A DNA stretch of 64,000 nt from Candidatus Thermochlorobacteriaceae bacterium (GCA_029263855.1 JAJUFC010000010.1:1-64000), one strand, 5' to 3'. Positions 25,667 through 34,857 are shown, counted from the stretch's first letter. The notes: generated by a model not told the origin, from the letters alone. Made by a program: numbers and translations.

Positions 25667-26614
25667 ATGAACACGCCAAAGTCTAAAATTCTTTTCGTTG
25701 ATGACGAGCCACAAATTCTCGAGACGCTCAAACTTGTCTTTCGCGGTTGGAACATTAAAACCACGACGAGCGCGAAAGAAGCTCTCAAACTCCTTCAATC
25801 TGAAACATTCAGTGTTATCGTCAGCGACCAGCGTATGCCCGAAATGACCGGCGTTGAATTTCTCAAAGAAGCTAAAGCACTTTCGCCGAAAAGCGTTCGT
25901 ATTTTGCTCACGGGTTACAGCGAATTAGATAACGTCATTGAATCCATCAATTCAGGCGAAGTCTATCGCTTCATCACCAAGCCATGGGATAACGATAAGC
26001 TCAAAGAAACCGTAGAGACTGCCTGCAAAATCGCTGAACTCGATGCTGATTTGAAAGAAGAAGTCGAGAAAGCCAAAGGAAAAAGAGACGCAAAGAAAGT
26101 CGATTCAGCGGTCGAGATTTTATTCATCGATAAATTGGAATCACATTTAAGCGGATACAAGAGCCTCTTTGAAGACGCATATACTTGCCATATCGCGCAA
26201 ACTATTGAAGCGGCTTACGAGATATTAGCCGAGCATAAAGCGATTGGTGTCGTCGCCTGCGACTCTACGCTCGCCTCCTCAAAAGGCACGATTTTCTTGA
26301 CCGCGATTCGAACAATGTATCCCGACGTGGTTACGATTTTTATGTCGGATTCAAAGGACGCGCAGGAGGCAATTCGCCTCATCAACGACGGACAAATTTT
26401 TCGTTACCTTGTCAAACCATTTCCGCGCGATGTGTTCCGCCAAACCATTGAAGACGCCATCGCCAAGCACAAGGAGTATCAACACAATCCGATGAGCAAC
26501 TTGAAGCGCAAAGAAGACGAAGTCATGCAAGCCGCCCCAGTCAAAGCACAGTTGCCTCTGAACGATTTTTTGGCAGACATTCGGAGCAAGGTCGGCGCGA
26601 AAAAATCATACTGA
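25667..26614 (+). CDS. Response regulator with two receiver domains and no output domain
   Basis: A 315-residue protein. Receiver 1 (about 6-125) is complete: VDDEP acidic pair, phospho-acceptor in SDQRMPEMTG, Thr in LLTGYSE, Lys in TKPWDN, the RpfG-like form. A charged linker leads to receiver 2 (about 148-270): the acidic pocket is partly lost (FIDKLE), the acceptor position is ACDSTLAS, and the KPF lysine is kept (YLVKPFPRD). After it only a short tail remains, with no DNA-binding, HD-GYP or GGDEF domain. It must act by protein contact, perhaps as a phosphate sink or adaptor for the adjacent kinase. A paralogue with a PAS domain added is at 53.1 kb. Confidence 0.88.
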   Translation: MNTPKSKILFVDDEPQILETLKLVFRGWNIKTTTSAKEALKLLQSETFSVIVSDQRMPEMTGVEFLKEAKALSPKSVRILLTGYSELDNVIESINSGEVYRFITKPWDNDKLKETVETACKIAELDADLKEEVEKAKGKRDAKKVDSAVEILFIDKLESHLSGYKSLFEDAYTCHIAQTIEAAYEILAEHKAIGVVACDSTLASSKGTIFLTAIRTMYPDVVTIFMSDSKDAQEAIRLINDGQIFRYLVKPFPRDVFRQTIEDAIAKHKEYQHNPMSNLKRKEDEVMQAAPVKAQLPLNDFLADIRSKVGAKKSY

Positions 26615-26664
26615 CGCATGTTCCAATTCCCATTCTTCATCGCTCATTATTCATTAAAAACGCT

Positions 26665-26696
26665 TGCGTGGATTCCCGCCTGCGCGGGAATGACAT
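26665..26696. repeat. REP-like palindrome, copy 1
   Basis: GTGGATTCCCGC, 4 bases, GCGGGAATGAC: a palindrome with ATTCCCGC at 26672-26679 and GCGGGAAT at 26684-26691. A nearly identical copy lies inverted at 35132-35160 and a degenerate one near 1179-1203. It lies in the gap between the response regulator and the next secreted protein. There is no T-run, so it is not a classic terminator. Confidence 0.8.
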
Positions 26697-26781
26697 AAAA
26701 CAATCCCCTCTTGCTTTTGCTCTTTTGAAACGAGACGCGCTTCCGCGTCGTTGCTTGGCAAAATTTATTTTCAAACGAACT

Positions 26782-27099
26782 ATGCGCCACTTCGCTTTTT
26801 TCATCTTGCTTTGGATTTCAAGCGCAACGCTCCACGCGCAATCTCAATCGACGTTGCGCGAACTGCTTCTCGCTCAAAAAGGCAAATGGGCGGTTTGGGA
26901 CGGGACGGAAACCCCCTACGGCGCGTTCAAAATCAAGAGCGTCGAAACGGATTTTTTGCGCTTGCAGTGGTCCGAAGACAAAAGGGGAAAACTTGAATAT
27001 ATCGTGCCTTTTGAGGCAATCACCTACATCGTGCTTACCTCGACAGATACCCTTCGCTTGGTAACCCGAAGCCGCTCAACGCCGAGCAAACGAAATTGA
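26782..27099 (+). CDS. Small secreted protein of unknown function
   Basis: A 105-residue protein with a signal peptide (HFAFFILLWISSATLHAQ, cleavage about residue 19). The mature part is a short beta-rich domain (GKWAVWDGTETPYGAFKIKSVETDFLRLQW ... YIVPFEAITYIVL) with a basic Ser/Thr tail. I do not recognise the family; the strand pattern is reminiscent of small SH3/Sm-like barrels but that is only an impression. The ATG at 26782 begins the signal peptide; an upstream in-frame ATG would translate the palindromic repeat. Relation to the gas vesicle genes is by position only. Confidence 0.7.
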   Translation: MRHFAFFILLWISSATLHAQSQSTLRELLLAQKGKWAVWDGTETPYGAFKIKSVETDFLRLQWSEDKRGKLEYIVPFEAITYIVLTSTDTLRLVTRSRSTPSKRN

Positions 27100-27186
27100 A
27101 ATTTTTAATCTTCGTTGGTTCTTTTTTCAAGGCTCTGCGAATGCCGCGCCTTGTCTCAATTTTCTTTAACCTAACCCATAATCACT

Positions 27187-28419
27187 ATGCGAAAAAGAAA
27201 TGAGTCAGACATCTCCATCAATATGAGTTCTGATGTTTATCGCGATAGCGAGACGTCAATGTCTTCGTTCTTCGGCAAATCCGAAGAACCCAAGCCCGAT
27301 GACATCCGCTTGCAGAAAAACACATACTCTTGGACGACGAGCTCATCATACTCGCATATGGTCATCGCATTCGTCATTCAACGCTTCGTGCGTCGAATTC
27401 AAAACGATATGCTGATTTTGCGTCGGGAAAATTCCGCCGAATTTACCTACGACTACCAAAAACGGACATCGATTTTGATTGATGGCGCCATCGCGTTTTC
27501 TTATCAAAACAAAACCTTCGTTTATGTGGTCTCGACAGAGACGAACGCGCCGTCCAACGCCTTGACGGGAAGCGGCGACATCTCCGAACTCGTCGAGCAA
27601 ATCAATCACGAAATCAAGTGGAACAATCCGCTTCGGAACAAGCACATTCAAATCGTGCAATCGGGACGACGCAATTACGAGTGCTTGTTCAAAAAGCCGC
27701 CCTCGATTTCCCTTGATAACCTCATTTGCGACGAGCGAATGAAAGAAGACATCTTCGACCAAACCATTTTGCACTTCGAGACCATCAGCGGAAACAATGG
27801 CATCATTTTGCACGGAAAGCCAGGAACGGGCAAATCCCTGTGCTGTCAAGCCATCATTTCAGAAGCCTTGAAGCGTGGCTTTTCCACGTGCTTTCTGACA
27901 ACGCAAGTCGACTACGCCATCTTGAACGAATTTCTGACGAAGTTCCTTTCTCCGTGCATCGTGGTGATGGAAGACATTGATTCCTTCGGCGAGAGCCGCG
28001 AGTTTCGTCCAAACTCAGAGTTGTCCGATTTCTTGCAATTTCTTTCGGGACTTTCCGAGAACGACGACAAAATCGTGTTCGTGGCGACGACGAACCACAT
28101 CGACTACTTGGACGAAGCCATCGCCGAGCGTCCCGTGCGCTTCAATCGCAAGTATAAGTTCAACTTGCCCACGCCCAAAGAAATTGATATGCTCATCGAG
28201 CTTTACTTCAAAGAGGAAGGCATCACGAGCGCGCAAAAATCTTTGTGCTACAACAAGCGCTTCACAGGCTCGCACATCAAAGAACTTCAACGCACGGCGT
28301 TGCTCTTGTCGCACAAGCAGAAAAAATCCGTGCTCGAAGTTTTTGAACAAGCCGTTCAAATCGTTTCGCAAAATTTCTCCATTCCTGAACGCAAGGCGGG
28401 ATTTCGCGACGAACTTTAA
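27187..28419 (+). CDS. AAA+ ATPase (BCS1/FtsH-like AAA core) downstream of gvp genes
   Basis: A 410-residue AAA+ protein. The N-terminal 170 residues are unlike known domains (Ser/Asp-rich start, then a beta-rich segment). The AAA core has Walker A GKPGTGKS (210-217), Walker B CIVVMEDIDS (257-266), sensor 1 in FVATTNHIDYLDEA and Arg in AERPVRFNRKYKF. No protease domain, transmembrane segment or MoxR features, so it differs from GvpN. Some gas vesicle loci carry a second AAA ATPase beside GvpN, which supports a link. A terminator follows, so it is the last gene that a gvpA-started transcript could include. Confidence 0.82.
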   Translation: MRKRNESDISINMSSDVYRDSETSMSSFFGKSEEPKPDDIRLQKNTYSWTTSSSYSHMVIAFVIQRFVRRIQNDMLILRRENSAEFTYDYQKRTSILIDGAIAFSYQNKTFVYVVSTETNAPSNALTGSGDISELVEQINHEIKWNNPLRNKHIQIVQSGRRNYECLFKKPPSISLDNLICDERMKEDIFDQTILHFETISGNNGIILHGKPGTGKSLCCQAIISEALKRGFSTCFLTTQVDYAILNEFLTKFLSPCIVVMEDIDSFGESREFRPNSELSDFLQFLSGLSENDDKIVFVATTNHIDYLDEAIAERPVRFNRKYKFNLPTPKEIDMLIELYFKEEGITSAQKSLCYNKRFTGSHIKELQRTALLLSHKQKKSVLEVFEQAVQIVSQNFSIPERKAGFRDEL

Positions 28420-28473
28420 CAGGGATTGAGGATAGCGGGCATTGACGCGCGGCGTTTTGAACTTTTCTCGGTC

Positions 28474-28503
28474 AAGAGCGGCAACCCAAGCCGCTCTTTT
28501 TTT
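28474..28503 (+). terminator. Intrinsic terminator closing the gas vesicle region
   Basis: AAGAGCGGC (28474-28482) pairs with GCCGCTCTT (28490-28498) around a 7-base loop, followed by TTTTTT. It lies about 55 bases after the AAA+ ATPase stop. I saw no other intrinsic terminator on this strand between gvpA and this point. Confidence 0.88.
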
Positions 28504-28555
28504 ACCCGCTTTCTTGCGACGTCGTTCCGTCTCTCAACTTTCGGCGTGAAGTTCC

Positions 28556-28563
28556 TATCTTTG
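28556..28563 (+). promoter_or_regulatory. Candidate -7 element TATCTTTG of the pullulanase-like gene
   Basis: TATCTTTG fits TAnnTTTG and lies 30 bases before the ATG at 28593 and after the preceding terminator. The -33 region shows only TTTC-like sequence. Confidence 0.5.
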
Positions 28564-28592
28564 CACCTTATCAATTCAACCGCAGTTCCGAC

Positions 28593-30695
28593 ATGCTCAA
28601 AGGAATTTTCTTCTCATTTTTCATTCTTGCTTTACTCGCCATTGCTAATTGCTCTCCAAACACAACCATGAAACGCGCTTCATCTTTGGATTCGCTCTAT
28701 TCCGATAAACCGCTCGGTTGCATCGTCGAGAATGGCAAAACCACGTTCCGCGTCTTCGCGCCGCGCGCCACCGAAGTCAAACTTGTGCTTTTTGATAAAG
28801 CCGCAGACGAAACGGGCAAAGAAATTTTGATGAAACGCGATTCAGACGGCGTTTGGGAACACGTCGAGCAAGGCGAACTCTACGGCAAATTCTACGGCTA
28901 CAAAGCAAACGGCGCGCCGGGCAAAAACGAAATGTGGAATCCCAACGTCATCGTCGCCGACCCGTATTCGAAAGCCGTCGCCACGAAAAACACCTATCGC
29001 CACCAAGCTAAAACGCTCATTCTCGACGCGCGCTACGATTGGGAAGGCGACACGTGGGTCATTCCCAAAAATCACAACGAACTCATCATCTATGAAGCGC
29101 ACGTGCGCGACCTGACGGCGCACGCTTCTTCCGAAGTCGAGAAAAAAGGAACTTACTTGGGGCTTGTCGAAACAGGCAAAACGGGCGGATTGGATTACCT
29201 CAAATCGCTCGGCGTGAACGCGATTGAACTGCTCCCGATTCACAAATTCGGAACGATTGAAATTCCATATCGCGATAGTTCCGTCCTGCGCGAAGGCTAT
29301 CCGCTCAATACGTGGAACCCCTACGAGCGCAATCACTGGGGCTATATGACGAGTTACTTCTTCGCCCCCGAAACCTACTACGCCACCGACGGTACGCTCG
29401 CCCCAACCCGCATGAATGGCACCGACGGCAGAGCCGTGCGCGAGTTCAAAGACATGGTCAAAGCCTTGCATAAAGAAAATATCGCTGTTATTCTCGATGT
29501 CGTCTATAACCACGTCGCGCAATACGATTACAACTGCTTCAAGTATCTCGACAAGTTCTACTACTTCCGCACTGATTCGGCAGGAAACTTTTTGAGCCTT
29601 TCAGGGTGTGGCAACGATTTCAAGACCGAGCGACCGATGGCGCGGCGGCTCATCGTCGAAAGCGTCAAATACTGGATGACCGAGTATCACATCGACGGCT
29701 TTCGCTTCGACCTTGCCGCGATGATTGATTTTGAAACCGCCAAAGCGATTTACGAGGAAGCCAAAAAAATCAACCCGAACGTGATTCTCATCGCGGAAGC
29801 GTGGGGCGGCGGCGAATACGAACCCGACCAATTCAGCGACATCGGTTGGGCAAGTTGGAACGACCAAATCCGCAATGGCGTGAAAGGACAAAACCCCGAC
29901 AACGGACTTGGCTTCATCTTCGGCAAGTTTCAGGGGCGCAACAACGTGCGCTCGCTTCGCGCTTTCGTAACGGGAACGCTCCGCGAAGACGGCGGCTTGT
30001 TCCAACAAAAAGAACACTCCATCAACTACCTCGAATCGCACGACGACCACACGCTCGGCGATTTCATTCGCTTAGGCTTGCGCGAATCCTCTCCCGACGA
30101 GGTCATTCTCAATGTGGATAAGCACGCGCAGCTTTCGCCGAAACAACTTGCGCTCAACAAACTTGCCGCGCTGTTTCTCTCCACTGTTCAAGGTCCTGTG
30201 ATGATTCACGAAGGACAGGAGTTTGCGCGTAGCAAAGTCATTGCTCAAACCGATGTGCCTGATAAACACATCGGCAGAATTGACCACAACAGTTACGAAA
30301 AAGATAACGAGACCAACTATATCAACTACGCACACGTGAAACTCAACGCCGAACTTGTCGATTACTACAAGGGCTTAATCGCGCTCCGCAAGGCAAATCC
30401 GATGTTCAGTTCCGCGCCGAAATCCGCCGTCAAGTTCATCGACGCGAAGGATACGCTCGTCGTCGCGTTCCGATTGGATAAAGCCGAATACAACAAGGTC
30501 GCCGAGAAAAAATCGAGTTCGGATTTTCTCGTCGTGATGAACGGACATCCGCGCAAGTCGGTGGATTTTCTCTTGCCCGATGGGGCGTGGCAAGTTGTTG
30601 CGAATGAAAAGAAAGTTTCGCTTCTTGAACCGTTGGGCGTTGCGAAGGGACGCATCACCGTTCCCGCAAGTTCAGGCTTGATTTTGAAACAGTGA
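28593..30695 (+). CDS. Pullulanase-type GH13 alpha-glucan debranching lipoprotein
   Basis: A 700-residue lipoprotein (signal ending LLAIANC, Cys about residue 20). A CBM48/N-terminal beta domain (about 40-130, TTFRVFAPRATEVKLVLFD) is followed by the GH13 barrel. The type I pullulanase motif is near YNHV at region I (VVYNHVAQ), nucleophile Asp373 in GFRFDLAAM, acid Glu402 in LIAEAWG, and the transition-state pair in ESHDDHT (Asp484); then a C-terminal beta domain. It should cleave alpha-1,6 branches of pullulan, glycogen or starch outside the cytoplasmic membrane. Not part of a glycogen operon here. Amylopullulanase or isoamylase-like specificity cannot be excluded. Confidence 0.88.
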   Translation: MLKGIFFSFFILALLAIANCSPNTTMKRASSLDSLYSDKPLGCIVENGKTTFRVFAPRATEVKLVLFDKAADETGKEILMKRDSDGVWEHVEQGELYGKFYGYKANGAPGKNEMWNPNVIVADPYSKAVATKNTYRHQAKTLILDARYDWEGDTWVIPKNHNELIIYEAHVRDLTAHASSEVEKKGTYLGLVETGKTGGLDYLKSLGVNAIELLPIHKFGTIEIPYRDSSVLREGYPLNTWNPYERNHWGYMTSYFFAPETYYATDGTLAPTRMNGTDGRAVREFKDMVKALHKENIAVILDVVYNHVAQYDYNCFKYLDKFYYFRTDSAGNFLSLSGCGNDFKTERPMARRLIVESVKYWMTEYHIDGFRFDLAAMIDFETAKAIYEEAKKINPNVILIAEAWGGGEYEPDQFSDIGWASWNDQIRNGVKGQNPDNGLGFIFGKFQGRNNVRSLRAFVTGTLREDGGLFQQKEHSINYLESHDDHTLGDFIRLGLRESSPDEVILNVDKHAQLSPKQLALNKLAALFLSTVQGPVMIHEGQEFARSKVIAQTDVPDKHIGRIDHNSYEKDNETNYINYAHVKLNAELVDYYKGLIALRKANPMFSSAPKSAVKFIDAKDTLVVAFRLDKAEYNKVAEKKSSSDFLVVMNGHPRKSVDFLLPDGAWQVVANEKKVSLLEPLGVAKGRITVPASSGLILKQ

Positions 30696-30726
30696 TTTCT
30701 CTTTAACCCTTTAACCACTTACGCCA

Positions 30727-31068
30727 ATGGCAGAAGAAACCAAGCAATCGTTCTTGCTCCGTCTTTCCGACGAGCTTCGCAAACTTGACGCGGAAATCGC
30801 GGAGCTTAAACCCAAACTGGAAGCGAAAGCCAACGAACTTCAAGAAGAAGCCAAGCAGAAAATCGCTGAACTTGAAAAAGAGCGCGACGCGCTGAAAGTC
30901 AAGGCAGAAGAGTTGAAGAACACCAGCGAAGAAGCGTGGAGCGAATTGAAGGTCGGACTTGAAAAGAGTTGGACTGAACTTCGCACAGGCTTCGACAATG
31001 CACTTGCCAAGTTCAAGAAGTCGGAGCCGAAACTTTTGGAAGATAAGTCAAATGAGTCCGCTTCTTAG
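30727..31068 (+). CDS. Small charged coiled-coil protein
   Basis: A 113-residue protein, nearly all Lys/Glu/Leu/Ala helix with heptad-like spacing (LRKLDAEIAELKPKLEAKANELQ ... KIAELEKERDAL) and a less charged end (WTELRTGFDNALAKF). No signal peptide. It resembles the apolipoprotein-like or phasin-like small coiled-coil proteins of cyanobacteria and Chlorobi, which have no agreed function. It is 31 bases after the pullulanase-like gene and is closed by a terminator, so the two may be co-transcribed. Confidence 0.75.
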   Translation: MAEETKQSFLLRLSDELRKLDAEIAELKPKLEAKANELQEEAKQKIAELEKERDALKVKAEELKNTSEEAWSELKVGLEKSWTELRTGFDNALAKFKKSEPKLLEDKSNESAS

Positions 31069-31109
31069 CACGTTGCAACATCACCATTGCACCATCATTT
31101 TTCACGAAG

Positions 31110-31138
31110 GAACGCCCGTTTGCGGCGTTCTTTTTTTT
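31110..31138 (+). terminator. Intrinsic terminator after the coiled-coil gene
   Basis: GAACGCC (31110-31116) pairs with GGCGTTC (31124-31130) around CGTTTGC, followed by eight T. Confidence 0.9.
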
Positions 31139-31321
31139 CCTACGTCAATACATTTTCTTTTCCGACGGGGCGTTTGGAAAGCCACAGACAAAGAAGAAGT
31201 CGAGTGGGCAAATAATTGAGATTGAATTTCCATTTGCCAAAGTATTATTTTTGTCGCTTCACTTTTTGAATGTTTGACACATTAAACCGTTCGCACGTTT
31301 CGGTTGTCTCTTGATACATCC

Positions 31322-32737
31322 ATGAAAACTCCGCATTTAAAAACATTATGGACTGCGATTATCGTCGACGGCGTCATGCTCAATCTTGCATTTCTTCTCT
31401 ACATCAAATTTCGTGAGGCAATTCCGCTCGTTCAATTCAGCGACCAAGTGCCGATGTTGATTTTGCCCATGCTGGTGATGGTGCTCTTTTGGTATGGGCT
31501 GTTTTGGCTGTTCGGGCTTTACGAAGTGGAGCAATTCGTTTCGCGCTACAAACAAGTCTCGCTTGTCTTTCAAGCAACGACGGTCGGCGCGATTACGCTT
31601 GCCGTGTTCATATACATTGACGACTACCTCTATGAACAATCCTCAGGCGTTGAGGTAACCGCGCGAGCGCGATTCGGAATCTTTTTTTATTGGGCGATTT
31701 TAATTGCCAGCGTCTCGTTTGCGCGCGTGCTTCACGCAACCGTGATTCGCAAACGCATTATGCGCGGCATTGGTCGCAAAAACGCGCTCATTGTTGGAAC
31801 GGGCAAGCGAGCCCAAGAACTCGCCGACGATATTGAGGCGCACCCTGCGCTCGGCTTGAACGTGATTGGCTTCGTCAAAGAACATCAAAATGGGCAAGAA
31901 CCGGCTGTTCAAGAAATCGTTGGAACGGTTGACGACATTCCGTCTCTGATTCAAGCGCGGCGTGTCTCGACGGTCATGATTGCTGCAGAAGTCAATCGGC
32001 ACGAGGAACTTCTGCAAATCATCGGGCTTTGCGAAGGCAGAGGCGTAAGTTTGAAAACACTTCCCGATATGTATGAAATTGTTTCGGGCGCGGCACAAAC
32101 GACGCAGATTTACGGCATGCCCCTCGTCAGTTTAGACCCGAAATTGCTCTCGCCGATTGAAGCCAACTTAAAACGCATTTTCGATATTGTCGTCTCTGCG
32201 TTGGTTTTATTGATTGGATTACCGCTTTGGCTCATGATTGCCTTGATTGTTTGGTTCGATACCAAAGCCTTTCCGATTTATTCGCAAACACGTGTTGGGT
32301 TGCACGGCAAGCCGTTCACGCTCTACAAGTTCCGCTCTATGCGCCCCGATGCCGAAGCGTCAGGACCGAAACTCACCCAGAAAGAAGACGACCGCATTAC
32401 GCCGCTTGGCAGAGTGCTTCGCAAGTATCGCATTGATGAGTTCCCGCAGTTTTTCAATGTCTTGATTGGCGATATGTCCATCGTTGGTCCGCGTCCTGAA
32501 CGCCCCTATTTTATCGAACAAATAACTAAACAAGCACCACACTACACACGCCTGCACCGCGTTAAGCCCGGCATTACGAGTTGGGGACAAGTTAAATACG
32601 GCTACGCCGCTAATGTCGATGAAATGGTCGACCGCCTCAAATACGATTTGTTTTACATCGAAAACATGAGTTTCGGAATGGACATCAAAATTATTCTTGC
32701 TACAATTTATGTGGTCATCACGGGCAGAGGACAATAG
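31322..32737 (+). CDS. Polyprenyl-phosphate sugar-phosphate transferase (initiating exopolysaccharide synthesis)
   Basis: A 471-residue member of the PHPT family (WbaP/WcaJ/EpsE type). Four N-terminal membrane helices (about 12-125), a Rossmann-like CoA-binding-type domain (NALIVGTGKRAQELADDI), a re-entrant helix (about 285-305), and the C-terminal catalytic domain with KRIFDIVVSALVL, YKFRSMR, LRKYRIDEFPQFFNVLIGDMSIVGPRPERP, KPGITSWGQVKYGY. It transfers a sugar-1-phosphate to undecaprenyl phosphate at the cytoplasmic membrane, the first step of surface polysaccharide synthesis. The ATG at 31322 is preferred to an in-frame TTG at 31304. No other polysaccharide gene is adjacent; a glycosyltransferase lies at 43.5 kb. 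Confidence 0.9.
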   Translation: MKTPHLKTLWTAIIVDGVMLNLAFLLYIKFREAIPLVQFSDQVPMLILPMLVMVLFWYGLFWLFGLYEVEQFVSRYKQVSLVFQATTVGAITLAVFIYIDDYLYEQSSGVEVTARARFGIFFYWAILIASVSFARVLHATVIRKRIMRGIGRKNALIVGTGKRAQELADDIEAHPALGLNVIGFVKEHQNGQEPAVQEIVGTVDDIPSLIQARRVSTVMIAAEVNRHEELLQIIGLCEGRGVSLKTLPDMYEIVSGAAQTTQIYGMPLVSLDPKLLSPIEANLKRIFDIVVSALVLLIGLPLWLMIALIVWFDTKAFPIYSQTRVGLHGKPFTLYKFRSMRPDAEASGPKLTQKEDDRITPLGRVLRKYRIDEFPQFFNVLIGDMSIVGPRPERPYFIEQITKQAPHYTRLHRVKPGITSWGQVKYGYAANVDEMVDRLKYDLFYIENMSFGMDIKIILATIYVVITGRGQ

Positions 32738-32805
32738 CATTTTTCAATCAGCATTTCGGGAGTTAGATTGCTGTTCATTTTCTCAAAAACTAAATCAACT
32801 TTCAC

Positions 32806-33519
32806 ATGCACGTAGAATACCACAAGTGGTATAGCCACCGTCTCCATCGCGATATGGAACTCATGATTTTCGGACATGCGGGCGCACCGACGATTGTCTT
32901 CCCAACCTCTTACGCTCGTTTTTACGAGTGGAAAGATTTCAAAATGATTGATACCATCAGCGATAAAATCAATGCTGGATATTTACAACTTTACTGCGTC
33001 GACGGCATTTGGGCGGAAACTTGGTATAACTACGGCATTCACCCCAACGCGCGCATGCAACGCCACAATGCGTGGGAGCAGTATATGATTCACGAAGTTT
33101 ATCCGCTCATTCGCCATAAAAATCAAAATCCCTTCACCATTTTAACGGGCACAAGTTTCGGCGCGTTCATCGCCGCACTCTTCGCGCTCAAACACCCTTG
33201 GCACGCAAATAAACTCGTCGCTATGTCGGGCGGATACAGCACCAAAGGATTTTTAGACGGCTACTTCGATAACGATGTTTATTTCAACTCCCCGCTCGAC
33301 TTCGTTCCTAACATGCACGACCACAACACGCTCGAGCGAATCCGCGCCATTGACCTTAAACTTATTACCAGCACTTGGGATATTCCCATTTGTCGCGAAA
33401 CGACCAAAGAACTCTCCACAAAACTTTGGAACAAAGGCGTTTGGAATCAATGCGATGTGTGGAGCGACGCTCAACACGATTGGCCCGATTGGCGCAGAAT
33501 GATTCGCGTTTATCTCTAA
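32806..33519 (+). CDS. Esterase family alpha/beta hydrolase
   Basis: A 237-residue hydrolase of the esterase D/YieL-like group. The nucleophile elbow is GTSFGAF (Ser about 123), with Asp in ITSTWDIPIC region and the catalytic His in WSDAQHDWPDWRR. No signal peptide, so cytoplasmic. The N-terminus YHKWYSHRLHRDMELMIFGHAGAP is the usual start for proteins of this group in Bacteroidota/Chlorobi, annotated as putative esterases; the substrate is unknown. The MFS gene follows 3 bases after the stop. Confidence 0.82.
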   Translation: MHVEYHKWYSHRLHRDMELMIFGHAGAPTIVFPTSYARFYEWKDFKMIDTISDKINAGYLQLYCVDGIWAETWYNYGIHPNARMQRHNAWEQYMIHEVYPLIRHKNQNPFTILTGTSFGAFIAALFALKHPWHANKLVAMSGGYSTKGFLDGYFDNDVYFNSPLDFVPNMHDHNTLERIRAIDLKLITSTWDIPICRETTKELSTKLWNKGVWNQCDVWSDAQHDWPDWRRMIRVYL

Positions 33520-33522
33520 TCC

Positions 33523-34836
33523 TTGCTCAATAAACACTTGCCGCACCGACCGCCGTCAGAACGCCGTAAGGGAATTATCGTTTGCACATGGGAAGGCATT
33601 TTCGCTAATCCTTACATCGTCATCACCGACACCCCTTACCTTACGGCGTTTGCAGTTATTCTCGCCGCCTCAAATCCTGTAATCGCTTTTATCGGCGGCA
33701 TTTCGTTTTTGGTTCGAGTCTTCCAACTCTTGGGCGCGTATCTCGTTGAGCATTACGGTAATCGAAAACGCTTTTGCGCGCTGATGGCAATCGGCGCGCG
33801 GCTCACTTGGGTACTCGTCGTGATTACCGGAATTTTTTGGCATGGCGACGCAGGCAAGATCCTGCTGGTCTTTACAGGCGTAGTGCTTGTCGCAAAAATT
33901 TTTGAAACGATGCTCGGCATGGGTTGGATGTCGTGGGCGACGGATTTGATTCCCAATCAACTTCGCGGCAAATATTTTGGATTTCGGCTCTCGCTTATGG
34001 CAATGATGAATGTCGTAACGACCTACGCGATTGGCTATATGCTCGACCTCTTTAAATCATTCGGCAATGAAGCCGATGGTTATCTCGTAATGCTAGTGAT
34101 TGCCTCCACATGCGGATTCATCACGATTATCCTTTTTCAAAAACAATATGAACCACCGTTTTACCCTGCGTCCGACCGCGATTTTCAACGCGACGTGTGG
34201 CTTCCGCTCAACGACGCGCATTTCCGTCCCGTCATCATTTTCAATTTGCTTTGGGCGATGTCGCAAGGCATCGCGCTCGTCTTCTTCACGGTGCAGATGA
34301 TTAGCGTCTTGAAAATGTCTTTCACACAACTCGCGCTCTTCAACATCATTGTAACGATTGGGCGCGTCGCTCTCAATCCGTTTTGGGGCAAATTCACCCA
34401 ACGGTTCGGTTCGAGCACGACGATTAAAATTTGCGGCGCGCTCATTACGCTCAACCCGATTCTTTGGCTTTTTGCAACGCCCGATAACCTTTTGCCCGTA
34501 TGGCTCGACGCCATCAACAGCGCGGTGGCTTTGACAGGCTTCGACCTCGCCTCGATGAACATTCAATTTACCGATAGCAAGCCGAAAGGACGCGCCTACT
34601 ACTTCGCGTGGGTTGGCATTTCAAGCGGCATCGGGTTCTTCGTATCGGGATTGATTGGCGGGCAACTTGCGGACGTGTTTCAAAGCGTTTCGTTTCAAAC
34701 GCCTTTGAATACAATAGTGGGAAACCATTGGATTTTTCTCATCTCGTTTGTCCTTCGGATTGTGAGCCTTGTAGTGTTTTGGAAATTGCGTCCTGATACG
34801 CCCGTTCTAAAATCGCTCGGTTTGAAGTTGAATTAA
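33523..34836 (+). CDS. MFS transporter
   Basis: A 437-residue membrane protein with about twelve hydrophobic spans and a central loop near residues 205-225. The segment after helix 2, VEHYGNRKRFCALMAIGAR, matches the MFS loop (G-x-x-x-D/N-R-x-G-R-R) loosely. The only suitable start is TTG at 33523, just after the esterase stop, so the two genes are probably one transcript and may serve related substrates. No family-specific signature lets me name the substrate. Confidence 0.82.
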   Translation: MLNKHLPHRPPSERRKGIIVCTWEGIFANPYIVITDTPYLTAFAVILAASNPVIAFIGGISFLVRVFQLLGAYLVEHYGNRKRFCALMAIGARLTWVLVVITGIFWHGDAGKILLVFTGVVLVAKIFETMLGMGWMSWATDLIPNQLRGKYFGFRLSLMAMMNVVTTYAIGYMLDLFKSFGNEADGYLVMLVIASTCGFITIILFQKQYEPPFYPASDRDFQRDVWLPLNDAHFRPVIIFNLLWAMSQGIALVFFTVQMISVLKMSFTQLALFNIIVTIGRVALNPFWGKFTQRFGSSTTIKICGALITLNPILWLFATPDNLLPVWLDAINSAVALTGFDLASMNIQFTDSKPKGRAYYFAWVGISSGIGFFVSGLIGGQLADVFQSVSFQTPLNTIVGNHWIFLISFVLRIVSLVVFWKLRPDTPVLKSLGLKLN

Positions 34837-34857
34837 GTTGCGTCGTTTTGTGAACCC

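Noticed and set aside
26668-26781. N-terminal extension of the small secreted protein starting MDSRLRGND
   Set aside because: This peptide is the translation of the REP-like palindrome; the signal peptide begins at the ATG at 26782.
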